64,000 nt of DNA from Platerodrilus igneus (taxonomy: Eukaryota > Arthropoda > Insecta > Coleoptera > Lycidae). A model generated the notes under the pieces. That model was not told where the DNA came from, ran no database searches, and saw only the letters and a list, made by a program, of their open reading frames with translations. Positions 1 to 10,195 of the stretch are shown here, piece after piece. Position 1 is the first letter of the stretch; each line of letters opens with the position of its first letter. The stretch covers positions 977,829 through 1,041,828 of the forward strand of contig JARFIW010000835.1 in the NCBI GenBank assembly GCA_036346225.1, read 5' to 3'. A program made the position numbers and the translations under genes.

Positions 1-3000
1 GATAACCTCAACATAAAGGTAAAATCCCAAGGTAATTCCCAAAGATAACCTCAACAAAAAGCTTCTAAAATAAAACATAGATATACTTAAAACTAAATTC
101 AGAGGGTGGTCCCGTAGATCCGTTGAAACGGGTTTCCTTGTGCCCAAAATAAAGTTGGAAATGATATACCCGTTCTATTGAACGTACAAGAAGCCCGCTT
201 TCGTGGATACAGAATCGCCTGTGCCTCAGATATGGAGTCAATCGGCAAACAAATTGACACGAGAATACTGTCAGCGCTTAAGGCAAAGACAGTAGCGACG
301 AATACCTACAAACGAGGACCGCAGAACATGACCCAGTGCTGTGGGTTACCTAGTCTCTAAACCATATGTTTACTAACAGAAAAGGAAGATATAGGGAAAG
401 TTATTAAAGTAAGGAGGTTGAAATCGGTTACAGGCTATAGTAATTTCGTGACGAAGAGAGAAGAGGAAGGTCTCGCATTGAACAAAACATGGTAAATAAA
501 GTGTTACTAAACTCGCCAGAACGGATTCAATAACTTAAAGTGGAGGAGCATCATTCCTATGTGGCAGGCGGTCGAATTTGGTATTCAAGATAGGCTCGAC
601 GGAGAAAAATAAGGCGGAAAATGAGATAGTGGAAGTTAAGTTTAAAGACAAGCGTCTTATAGATAAAATGAGAATGACCCTAATTAAAAGGAACAGGAAG
701 TCTGAAGAACCTCCTGCCTAACAAACGAAACAAATTCATAACCAAGCCCTGCTATTCCCAAAAGTAGGCATAAGATACTTTGAATAATTCAGGAGTAAAA
801 AAATAGAAATTAAAGGTATACTGTACAGATGACTTAATAGGTTTTCAACGTAAGAAGAAAAAAAACAAAAGAAAGCGACACTAGATATTCTGAGGTATAA
901 AATATTTTATAAAACAAGATATATTACAAAGTTAGATAGAAAGTATTAATTATTGTGAAGGAGCATTATCGGCAAAAAGTTATAGGTCCTTTATTTGTCA
1001 CTTTCCTTGAAGTTCAAAATCAAATTCTTCAAGTTCCTAAATAAATGCACTAACAAACCGTCTGACTTTACATAAAATAAGCTTTGGAAGTAAACTAACA
1101 GAAAAATTTTTTGGTTCAAAACAAACTTCTTTCGCTTTTAAATGTAGGTAATTTATTTTAAAAATTTTAAATTTAATTTTCAAAAAACTCTCTAAGAAGG
1201 TCAATTTACAAATTGTTATTAGTAACTCGACAATTAAAAATTGTGTCCGTTACTAAGTAAACAAAGTATGCTAAGGAAAAAACGATTATCTATATAAAAA
1301 TGTTTACCAATCAAACAGAAAAAGAATAATTATTAAGAATAGAAATTTTAAATGAATAAGTAGAAATTACTGTAAGGTAAATATTTTAAAGACTCATTAA
1401 CACTTTATGCCATGGAAATCTACAGAAACGATTAGTATACTTTAATATAAAAAGAAAAAATTTTATTCCGTTAAGCAAATTGCAGATAAATCAAATTCAT
1501 TTATTCAAAAATGTTAAAAAAAATACCGTGGCATTTCAAAATAAGTTAATCTATATAGGGCTAATTACGAAAACAAATTATTAATAAGTTAATGTAAAAT
1601 TTGAAATGTAAAAGCGTTATTAGTTACATAATTTTAAAGCTCCACATTCAAATATAAGTAAATTACGTTAACTTATTTTCAAAAACAACAACTTTAACTC
1701 ATTAGCTATATTAAAGCTTAACCATTTATTATTACTTTAAAAACATTATATAAATAGGAGAAAATTACGTTTCCTGTGTTCTTTTGATACTTACGAGAAT
1801 TATTTAGTGACGAAATTGGAAGATATATTGCCGTCCGGTAATAAGGTTGATGTTTTCAGTTTGGAAGGTAATTCAAATACCAATACAAGGCAAGTATTTA
1901 TTTTGCCGTATTTATGAGGATATATCTAAATATAACAGGTACAATGAATAACGTTTTAAACAATTTATAGTAGCTTATTACAAGTAGTTAACAACTCAAT
2001 CGGTAAATGCTTTATTCCTAATTCAGAGAAAGAAATAAGCTAACCATTATCATTTTATAATTAACAAACAATATTTAGATCATAAAGAACGCGACACGTT
2101 GAGAGTCATTGGTGCATTTGCTACAAATCCCTAATGCCTTACTTAGTAAATTTTATAGTTTTGTACATATTAATACACCGTGATTTGTGAATACTTTCAA
2201 GAACTTGGTTGTTTTGCAGAGTGAAATGGTTCAATCTGACGAGCTGCAATAGTAGCGAAACCGGTCATTGGATTTTTCGCTTTTCAAAATAACCAATAAT
2301 TTATATTAATTTTTGTTCACTATGCTCGAATTACGTTTCCAATACCAGATAAAATTATTCACTACGTAGCTAGAAACGTATTAGTTTCCGATGACCAACT
2401 CCTCATTTAGCATTGGGTGTAGTACTTTCTTAGAAGGGTCGCCAGTCATTTGGTTATTTAACGTTTGATACATTCACCACTGAATTTGTTTTAATAAAGA
2501 ATTTTGTTGCGTGAAAATGAAAAAAACATTAATTTCTTTATAAGTTTGTCGAGAAAATAAAAAAAAATGTTAGTGTCCCATGCATAGTCAAAGGTCTTCT
2601 AACATGGGATAACAGATGAAGCACAGACCGTCCCAAGTTAAAGTGGGTATCACCTAACTTGGGACAACATTTTTTTTTATATTATTTTGGTTTGTAAAAA
2701 CACATAAAAGTTATTTATAATTCACAAAAAACCAAAGTAGACCAAAGTTTTCTTATATTTTCTTACTGTTCGCCCATTTTAATTAAATATATCTATCTGT
2801 GTCTGAAACTGAAAAGTGTCCCAAGTACACATGAGAATGCCTTGTTTAGAAATTTGAGAACGGTGCAAGTGGATCGTATGAACACTAAATTTATAATTTA
2901 TATAATATTAGTGCTTAAAGAATACATAGTAAAGTAGCAAGCAAAACGGGGAAGTATCTTATCACCAATCTATATTGACACGAAGTAAGTAAAAAACAAA

Positions 3001-3235
3001 AATAGAAAAGTAATAAAGAATAGAATTGTAGTTGAAGAAGAAAAAACATAACTGTAGAAGTTCGCTGTCCTGATCGTATAGTTTTATAGTAATACTAGAA
3101 ACTGATATGAATTAGAAATAGAACCAAATAAAATGAGGTAAATATTTGACTTGGACCCAGATATAAAAATAAACAAAATTTAAAAAAGTAATAAAAATTA
3201 AACAAGATACCAATAGAAAAGTGACGATAGTTCTA
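1..3235. other. AT-rich stretch, no gene recognised
   Basis: Only short open frames occur here, the longest about 60 codons at 178-360, and none shows a recognisable domain. The stretch ends where homology to an RTE-like LINE begins. Apart from a small hairpin at 2631-2664 I see no repeat, promoter or RNA gene that I can support. Some of it may be decayed LINE sequence upstream of the fragment at 3236. Confidence 0.6.
2631..2664. repeat. 10-bp perfect hairpin
   Basis: TCCCAAGTTA at 2631-2640 is matched exactly by its reverse complement at 2655-2664, with a 14-nt loop. It lies in otherwise featureless AT-rich DNA. No function is inferred. Confidence 0.6.
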
Positions 3236-3765
3236 CGAACAGAAACAGATACAAAGCCTTAGAATGGGAAATTATTGGCAAATGCAAAAAAGATAAAGAG
3301 CAATGGATTAATAAAAAGTGTAAAAAGAAACAAACGAAGATGGAAGTAGGAAAGACAGATGAAGCATACAAACTAATTAGAATCAATTTTAAGGATATAA
3401 AGTCGTATAGCAAAAATAAAATGGACGCGAGAGGAATCGTCATTATAGAAAATGTAGAGAAAGTGGTTAGATGACAGGAATATATAGGGAGTTTATTTGC
3501 AGGAGAGGAACTATCAGCATTAGAACAGGAATCTGACATTGAAAATGATGACTTAGGATATCCTATACTGTGAGATGAGTTTGAATTAGCATTGAAAGGC
3601 CTGCTAAAATGGTAAAGCACCGGAGTTAGATAAGGTGCAAGCAGAAACTCTGCCACTGGACAAGCAGTAACAAAACGTCTCTTCCAACTTGTAAGATATA
3701 TGTATGAGAGAGGCGAGATACCCAAAGATTTCAAACGTAACATCATAGTCACTGTACCAAAAGAA
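3236..3765 (+). pseudogene. RTE-like LINE fragment, linker to start of reverse transcriptase
   Basis: Read on the plus strand, this stretch gives pieces of the same protein as the minus-strand LINE near 56.5-57.0 kb. Shared blocks include KCKKDKEQWINKK, EAYKLIRINF, a segment around GEELSALE, DEFELALKGL, and RYMYERGEIPKDF followed by NIIVTVPK. Stops and frameshifts break it, so it is dead. The homology stops abruptly near 3765, where a phospholipase-like ORF on the other strand begins. The same LINE resumes at about 5380, so this is the 5' half of a split copy. The long minus-strand open frame over this stretch is an antisense shadow. Confidence 0.75.
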
Positions 3766-4003
3766 TTTTATCTGCTCGGTGTCTGACTGGAAGATCGTCG
3801 GGGTACTTGGAGTATGCAATGTCGTGGTCTTTACACAATTTATCCAATTCGTTTATTCCAGGATCATCTCTTGCTAAGCGCTCATTCAACTTTGTACCAG
3901 GACCGCAGTACTGATAACCTGGAATATGCAGCTCAAACGGTAACCTGTTTATAGCGCTGTTGATTAAACCCTCTCCAGAACAGATAATCATGTGTTTACT
4001 CAA
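3749..4003 (-). CDS. Phospholipase A2-like domain ORF (parvovirus VP1-type fold), 84 aa
   Basis: The protein has the two marks of the small PLA2 domain known from parvovirus VP1 and from multicopy insect ORFs: a glycine-rich calcium loop YCGPGT at residues 32-37 and a catalytic His-Asp pair in KDHDIAYS at residues 60-61. A typical lead-in LPFELHIPGYQ precedes the loop. It stops at residue 84, where the block meets LINE sequence, so the C-terminus looks cut. In the family this domain hydrolyses phospholipid sn-2 esters and serves membrane breach. The ORF at 4448-4942 lies upstream on the same strand, which suggests one element. The domain has also been associated with Polinton or adintovirus-like elements, but no capsid gene is visible here to settle the origin. 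Confidence 0.65.
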   Translation of the reverse strand: MSKHMIICSGEGLINSAINRLPFELHIPGYQYCGPGTKLNERLARDDPGINELDKLCKDHDIAYSKYPDDLPVRHRADKILLVQ

Positions 4004-4019
4004 AAAAATCTCAAACTAT

Positions 4020-4447
4020 ACTAAATAAATAAACAACAACGAGCCTATTTATACTTTTTCAAACAAATTTACAATATATTTACAATAACAATACATTTAC
4101 ATCCACGTCTCTTGGGCTGTCTTTTATAAAATACTCTTTCTAGTTATCACCATAACCAGAATCTTCAGATTCCGATAAATTTAAACGTCTAAACATTTCC
4201 ACTAATGTTCTTGTACGTATCACGTCTTGCACAAATATATCCGGAAACATATATAACTAGCTCCAATGCATTTAGGGCGCTCTGATTCAATTTGTTGTAG
4301 AATAAAATATTGCCAATTCGAACTTCGCCTTCAATCAAGATTTTAATTCGTTTCTTTCTCCCCTTCAGTCAGAGTATTAAACCCATCGCAATCATTTAAA
4401 TTAGAATTAGCAACAAACCCTACTAATTCGCTGTATAATGCTGGAAG
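4020..4447 (-). other. Decayed coding-like stretch between two minus-strand ORFs
   Basis: Translation of the minus strand just below the 164-aa ORF gives a short plausible extension around ELVGFVANSNLND and then breaks into stops and shifted frames. This looks like the eroded remainder of the 164-aa gene or of a following gene. No domain is recognised. Confidence 0.35.
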
Positions 4448-4942
4448 TCACGACTTTTCAGCTGCTTGTTGATACTCAAACAACTCTCGCATATGGAATA
4501 GTTTACGGCACTCCAATTCGTTTATAACTATCGAGCTATTACCCATTATTATTTTTAACTGGAACGTTTCGTCCTCGGTTGTTCCAAACACTGGTGACAG
4601 AGTGATAAAGAACGGAGCTCCTAGTTGTATGTGTAGATCTTCCATTTTGGGTGCACCATTTAATTGAGTGTTTAGCACGTCACGAGAAAATACGTTGATT
4701 TGAAATTCCACTTGAAAATTTGTAAATGCCAACCAATTTTCGTATGTCAATTCCAGAACATGGTTGCTACAATATTTCTTGTTACACACCAATCGTAATA
4801 CGGGTTTTATTGTCTGGTTTATAACAAACCCAATTTCCACATTATGAGGGTGTTCACCCAATTCACTTAAACTATACGTAAACTTATTAATCAGATTTTC
4901 GGTATACGAAACTTGTGCATCATTAACATCTACAGACTCCAT
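4448..4942 (-). CDS. Uncharacterised 164-aa protein with its own core promoter
   Basis: The ORF is open over 164 codons and begins about 29 nt downstream of a well-formed TATA plus initiator, which supports the start at 4942. Composition is that of a soluble protein with alternating hydrophobic strands (for example HVLELTYENWLAFTNFQVEF) and no signal peptide or membrane segment. I do not recognise a family. It lies upstream of the PLA2-like ORF on the same strand and is divergent from a one-finger C2H2 ORF, so it is probably a gene of the same virus-like or Polinton-like element. A structural or early-region role is possible but not shown. The open frame suggests a fairly recent insertion. 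Confidence 0.5.
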   Translation of the reverse strand: MESVDVNDAQVSYTENLINKFTYSLSELGEHPHNVEIGFVINQTIKPVLRLVCNKKYCSNHVLELTYENWLAFTNFQVEFQINVFSRDVLNTQLNGAPKMEDLHIQLGAPFFITLSPVFGTTEDETFQLKIIMGNSSIVINELECRKLFHMRELFEYQQAAEKS

Positions 4943-4967
4943 TGCTTTGCACTGATTTCGCCGAGAT

Positions 4968-5003
4968 GACTGAGAGGGATGCTATGCAGTTCGTCCTTTT
5001 AAA
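4968..5003 (-). promoter_or_regulatory. TATA + Inr core promoter for the 164-aa ORF
   Basis: On the minus strand TTTAAAAG (4996-5003) is followed by the arthropod initiator TCAGTC (4968-4973), with the initiator A about 32 nt from the TATA start. This is the standard spacing for an insect RNA polymerase II promoter. The first ATG downstream is at 4942. Confidence 0.6.
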
Positions 5004-5180
5004 TGTTTCAGATTTGTTGTTGCGCATGCGTAAATTGTAGTCGGATGACTTAGAATGCGTAAGCAAGGAGCTAATTGATTTTCACCGACGCGAATAGACT
5101 GGTTTGAAATGTTTCTCAAGGTTAAACGATGCTGGGTTTCTCCTAATTTAAAAGTAAACTACCTAATTATACCAACAGGG

Positions 5181-5216
5181 TATAAAAGCACCGTGCAATG
5201 CAATATAATTCAGTTT
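5181..5216 (+). promoter_or_regulatory. TATA + Inr core promoter for the C2H2 ORF
   Basis: TATAAAAG starts at 5181 and the initiator TCAGTT lies at 5210-5215, with its A 31 nt from the first T. The spacing and both motifs fit a strong insect core promoter. The transcript would reach the zinc-finger ATG at 5287 after about 75 nt. Together with the minus-strand promoter it makes a divergent pair about 240 bp apart. Confidence 0.7.
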
Positions 5217-5286
5217 CTGTTTAGTCTTTGACTAGTTACAACAGCTAAAAAGTCTTTAACCAGTTTTTTAATTTTCTTATAGAAAA

Positions 5287-5376
5287 ATGTCTTCATTCGT
5301 GTGTGATGTCTGTGGTGCAGCTTTCTCAAGGAGTAACAATTTAAAACGACACCAGCTCCAGCAGCATGGGTTGTAA
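5287..5376 (+). CDS. Truncated C2H2 zinc-finger ORF, 29 aa
   Basis: The peptide is essentially one classical finger: CDVC at residues 6-9 and H22, H27 give C-x2-C-x12-H-x4-H, with the core FSRSNNLKRH. It follows a clear promoter and a plausible leader. The stop at 5374-5376 falls about where LINE sequence resumes, so the frame is probably cut short. Polinton-like elements of insects often start a large polymerase-related gene with such fingers. The minus-strand gene at 62.2-63.0 kb has the same plan, so this may be the first few codons of that kind of gene. It could instead be a stand-alone regulator. Confidence 0.5.
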   Translation: MSSFVCDVCGAAFSRSNNLKRHQLQQHGL

Positions 5377-5885
5377 GATTGGCTGCTTAATCCCCTTCAC
5401 ATACCACTGAATATCAGTGAAATAGGGTATATATTAACAAAGATAAAAACAAGAACAGAAGTGTTGGAAGCAAATGAGTAGAGCACAGCACTGTACGCCT
5501 ATGAAATAAAGACAGTAGGAAAAGCAGACAGGAAAAGGAAGAAGTCTTTTGGAATGCTATGCTTCAGATGAATGATGATGATAGCATGGACAGATAAAGT
5601 TAATAACAAAGAGGTTATAGAAATAGTAAGAGAATAAGGATATCTGTGAAAAACAAAAAAAAAGTAGGATACATAGGACAGGATACGTTCTAAAACATTT
5701 TCGGGAAATAATGCGGGCTACATTAGAAGCAAATATATGAAAAAAGAGAGGTAGATGTACACCTAAATCAGACTATTGCACGCAGATAATAAGCAATGCA
5801 GACTATTGGAACTTCAGGGGAATGTGTAGGTTAGCTCAGAATAGGAAACAATGGAGGTACGCGTTTAAAAAATTCCAAGACTAAA
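5377..5885 (+). pseudogene. RTE-like LINE 3' fragment, continuation of the copy at 3236
   Basis: The translation matches the C-terminal part and 3' tail of the minus-strand LINE at 54.5-55.7 kb: compare KRGRCTPKSDYCTQI and MCRLAQNRKQWRY here with RSRDRPRLDYCTHI and MCKLA..NQWRY there. The block starts with CCTTCACATACCACTGAAT, which also occurs next to the SINE at 54.84 kb in the reverse direction. Several stops show that it is dead. It ends in a (TA)n array. Confidence 0.7.
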
Positions 5886-5900
5886 GACTTAATGTTGATA

Positions 5901-5902
<2 letters not shown>

Positions 5903-5975
<73 letters not shown>
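5903..5975. repeat. (TA)n microsatellite
   Basis: The array is almost pure TA with two AATATA interruptions. It is the first of a series that borders the likely solo LTRs. The open frame across it (5892-6092) is a low-complexity artefact. Confidence 0.9.
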
Positions 5976-5982
<7 letters not shown>

Positions 5983-8035
5983 GATTTAAGTGGTTAAATT
6001 TGGGTATAAGCAATGCAATTTCAAACACCCTGTATAGAGAAAACAACCATAATTTACGTGCGAAATTATTTCATGTATTTAATTTAAAGTAACAAATAAT
6101 ACCATAATTTTATAATTAGGGATTAAAAATTCGTATGTGCGTAAAGACAATAAATTGTATAAGCCGATAGAAATTATTAATTAATTTAATTCAGTTTAAT
6201 TCAAAGGGTTATAAAGGCAGAAAACGCATCAAAGCATGAAAAATCGATAATTCCAAGGCGAAAACTTTACTAACAAATAAACAGACGTCGAATATAGGAA
6301 ATACCTTGAAGCGCAAACTCCTAGAAATGTTATTTTAAAACAATCGTTAATTGAACACCTGCATGTTTTGGAAAGGTTATGTTCCCCTTATTTTTGTAGA
6401 TAACAAGTAAGTTTCAAAGAATATTGGTCAACGGACAGTCGAAAAGCACGTATACAACTCCACGTGGGGTAGATATCACGCGGACAGTAATATCGATTTT
6501 CTACCACTCAAGCAAAGTTAGAAGGAATTATCCAATATGCATAAGAGAGGAATAGAGTTAATACAGACGGGGGTTTTAAGACGTCACTGAAATATAGCAT
6601 TGGTCTAAATAGTTAGTTTTACAACAGACAAACACGGAACAGATGAATGCTGGTTTTTCGGAAAATAGCGTAGCGACGAGCTGAATTTTGGGGAGTTTGA
6701 AAACGGTTATACAAAATTTGAAGAAAGAGTGAGTTCAATTAAATATTTCGCGTTAAGAGGGTTTGGAGAGGTTACATTTTGAATCCTATAAATATGAAAG
6801 GGGGGTTATTAAGGCTCTCTTTGACTTCTTTAATTTGCATCGCTTACGACGTACAAAAATCTACTAACGAGCTTGTAAGTATTAAAATTTATAAATTAAA
6901 TAGTACAGTGTTAGATGGTTGTGACCTTATACTTTGAACGCGGATAGTGTCGAGTTTATTTATATTTAACTAAGGTACAACGTATACTGTAACAAGCTCG
7001 TAACGGAAATTAAATTATGCAATAATAAAAAGGTGTAATATACTTGGATTTGGAAATGGGATGGATCTTGAATGAGTAGCATGCAGCGCAACGTAGATGG
7101 TGTTCATCTGTAAATAGCTGGAGGCGGCAAACAGCGCATAACCACGAGACCGAGGGTTCAGGAACATAATACATTGTCAACAGAGATGGAATCTTCAAGT
7201 TTTTCCAGGTAACGCATTAGAATTTGATGCTTTTTATAAACTGGAAATTATTTGTGATGTGTGAGAGTGAACTTTGATGGTATTTTTCGTTATTTTGCGT
7301 ATTGAAAAGAATACGTATAACTAACTTTTATTATGGTATTTGAATATAAATCTAAAGGTGTACGTAAAGCGTATTAACGTTCCTCATGAATTTAAAATTT
7401 TATTGTTAAGAGTACATGGGTTTTTTTGTTGTTTGTAGTAAGAGTATGCAAAGTAGAAAGCATACATTAAAAAAATAGGTTATCATGAGCTCATCATACT
7501 CCAGAGTGTACTAATTAGAAATAATTATAAATAAAAAAAACATAAGGTATTACTCAGGGCTCATTTACTCCTGTTACATTCAATGTGTTTGATATTTCAA
7601 TTTAAAATCCAGGACTTTACAAAGATAGAATTTATTGAGGTGTAACTTGAGCACCGAAATGTACATAATCTTGAATTATTATTTGTAAATAGTGGTAAAT
7701 AAATATTGTATGATTGCTGTATTATTTTGTGGTTTTATTGAATGGTGTGTATGAACGGTACAGAGCATGATAGTAAATCTAGGTATTCAAGAGGAAGCAT
7801 AGCTGAGCTAACCAAGGAGCTGTTGAAGAACTCAAAGTTGATGGAAGCAGAATCCGGGTAAGAAATTTTTTGAAAATTTTCTATTTTTTGAAATTTTTGA
7901 TTTTTGGTAAATTAATAAATTTTTGAATTTACCGAGCTACTGAGTTAGAGCGAAGTTACACGGCAATTTATGACGGCCCAACGTTGGGGCTCGAATGTTT
8001 GTTTATTCTAACGAAGTCTTATATGGGTTACACGG

Positions 8036-8037
<2 letters not shown>
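5976..8037 (+). mobile_element. Element E1: probable solo LTR or TA-targeted non-autonomous element
   Basis: E1 begins TGTAGTGG and ends CACGGCA inside TA arrays. It is colinear with E4 (12,207-14,353): shared landmarks are an AACACCCTGTATA-type block about 70 bp in, a TATA box (6787), the TCATACTCCAG block (about 7496), TTTTATTGAATGG (about 7733), AGCTGAGCTA (about 7801) and a duplicated CACGGCA near the end. It has no coding capacity. TG...CA ends and a central TATA box favour a long solo LTR. TIR-like ends and TA targets would also fit a DNA element. Confidence 0.55.

Positions 8038-8067
<30 letters not shown>
8038..8067. repeat. (TA)n array at the centre of a palindrome
   Basis: CACGGCAA on the left and TTGCTGTG on the right make the array the loop of a near-perfect inverted repeat. 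This is where E1 and the reverse-oriented E2 meet tail to tail. Confidence 0.85.
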
Positions 8068-8069
<2 letters not shown>

Positions 8070-10137
8070 CTGTGATATACTCCTTTGAATGCGGGAACTG
8101 GGTCCTTTCAACAAAAAAATTCTAGTCCCACAGATTGGGCGTCATAAACGGCTGTGATCCTCTTTTCGCCTCGGCTGCTCACCTAATGTTATAAACCTCC
8201 TCATTCATAAAAAAAAACAACACATTCCTACCAAAAAACATCAACGTTAACTCTATTTACATCAATATTCAGAATACATTAAAATTTCAAAATTAAAACT
8301 CAGCATAAATTTCAGTTTTAAAAGAATTTCAAGATTAATTTTATTATCATTTTAATGTGCATCCAAAATTAAAGTCCTTGTTGGATGCCTACTAATTAAT
8401 ATAACAATATAAGCAGACCGGAGTCTGAGTATAAAGGGAGCATCTACCACCCCTTTACGTTAATTAACCAGGTTCGTCTAATTGAGCTCAAAGACATACC
8501 CAAATTTTCATCATATTACCGAACATCAAAACTAAATACTCCTTTCTACTTCAACAAGCAAATTTCATCTTAAAATTAAAATTTTATGGTTAGTACAATT
8601 TCACTAATGTCCATTTAAAGTAAATCAATTATAAAGTTATTCAACACACACAAAAATGTCAAACAAAATAGTATAATTTACCTGAAGGTTACTGTCCTCG
8701 TAGCTTCAAAGTACATCGTCCCTTTAGTTAATCACACCATTCCAACAGGATTATATTTACGGCTTCTAATTCTCAACGCTTTTAAAATTTTCTCCATCAC
8801 CAGTTGTTTCTGGGCTTTTCCGGAACTCATCTATGTATATCTGACCCTTGTTTCGTGGATCCAGACACGTATTTGAACCATTTAATTATTAACACCCCGA
8901 AAATAGCAAATAACTTCATACTTCTTTAACCAATATACGCCAAAACTGCCTACTTTTGTGAATACATTTGTCGTTGTAAATTTTGCTAATTGGTACAGTG
9001 AAACTAAATTTTATTACCTTGTATCTAAGTGCACTGAAGTACATTCATGTTAGCACGTAAATAACCAACTATTTTGAATCACTAAAATATACGAGCAAAA
9101 TTTTAATTTATTTTATCAAACTAAAATGCACTGTTTAACATCTTCAATCAAGTCGCGGATGTAAGAGCTTTTAACGCATCGAATCGTCAAAAGTCTAAGA
9201 GTCTAAGAGGCCGAAATTCATATTACCACCGGTATATATAGCAAAAAGCCTGTCTGTCGGTCTGTTCCCCAAAACGGGTAATTCTAAAGAATTCCTCATT
9301 CTATGTTCCCAGTCTGTCGCTCGCGCGTCGATTTTACGAATTTTCACTCGTCCCATTTAAATCTCAGAAATTTCAACACACGGCACGCAAGCATGTCCGA
9401 GAAAAACTAATTAATTTTGTACAGAAATTGTTGTTTCTACCTCTGATATTTGCATCCTATTTTCAACCAATTGTGACCCTCGTGACGTTGCTTAAATCCC
9501 GCCTTTTACTATATGTGTCTTTGCTTGACGCATTTCTCTTTCCTTTTCTAACCTGTTCGTATTGGTGCAAATTGATATTCTTTATTATCGATTATATTTT
9601 AGTCCATGTGGACTGTTATCTGGGTTTAATAACCCCGTATCGCACATTCTCGTGAATATTAAGCCCCGGTTTCTCCAAGATTCTTTGAAACTATTAATTA
9701 TCTACAAAATTTACGCCGTATGTGATATTTAAACTACGCAGGTGTTCAAAATAATATTAATTCTCAGAGCTTTATTTTCTGATATTATAATCTTGGGTTT
9801 TTACAAGTTTCTATAGATATTATCTGTACGTTTTGTTCAATACCGGTTATTTGAAATAGAGTTAATTAAGATAAATTTTGCACGTAATTTCCATTTGTTT
9901 AGGAATAATTACATTACACGCAGAGCTTTCCAATACTGCTTCTTTTGATATAAAGCGTCTTGTACATGATTTAAATCTCTTATGTTTAATGAAACTAATA
10001 AATTTTTACTGAAACGACCGAGTTTATTTATGCTTCAAGGTTTTAATAAAGCGTATTATTTAATGAAATTCCTTATACACGGTGTTTAAAATTATTTGAT
10101 GTGATTATTTAATTTTCTACCCTGGTCTAAATATGAG

Positions 10138-10140
<3 letters not shown>
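8068..10140 (-). mobile_element. Element E2: same family, reverse orientation
   Basis: It starts TGCTGTGATAT, the inverse of the family 3' end, with a second TGTGATCC-type motif about 85 bp in. It ends by a (TA)n array near 10,140, preceded by CACGGTGTTTAAA, the inverse of the family 5' landmark. On the minus strand a TATA-like GCTATATATACC lies near 9230. It is more diverged than E1 and E4, and its 5' terminus is not clear. No gene is present; the short plus-strand frame at 9428-9655 is not supported. Confidence 0.45.

Positions 10141-10193
<53 letters not shown>
10141..10193. repeat. (TA)n microsatellite
   Basis: Uninterrupted TA dinucleotides between E2 and E3. Confidence 0.9.

Positions 10194-10195
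<2 letters not shown>

Noticed and set aside
178..360. 60-aa frame near the window start
   Set aside because: No domain, no promoter, no second copy; not distinguishable from chance.
3198..3819. Long minus-strand frames (184 and 71 aa) over the first LINE fragment
   Set aside because: They are the antisense of RTE-like LINE coding sequence; the same antisense peptide pattern appears opposite the LINE at 56.5-57.2 kb.
3749..4003. Endogenous densovirus (parvovirus) copy
   Set aside because: Only the small PLA2 domain matches. No parvoviral replicase or capsid beta-barrel is visible nearby, and the neighbouring ORFs and promoters do not fit a densovirus genome, so the viral origin is left open.
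5892..6092. IYIYIY-type frames over TA arrays, also at 10,092-10,286
   Set aside because: Translations of (TA)n microsatellite.
9428..9655. Hydrophobic 75-aa frame that looks like a membrane protein
   Set aside because: It lies inside element E2, is T-rich by composition, and is not conserved in E1, E3, E4 or E5.
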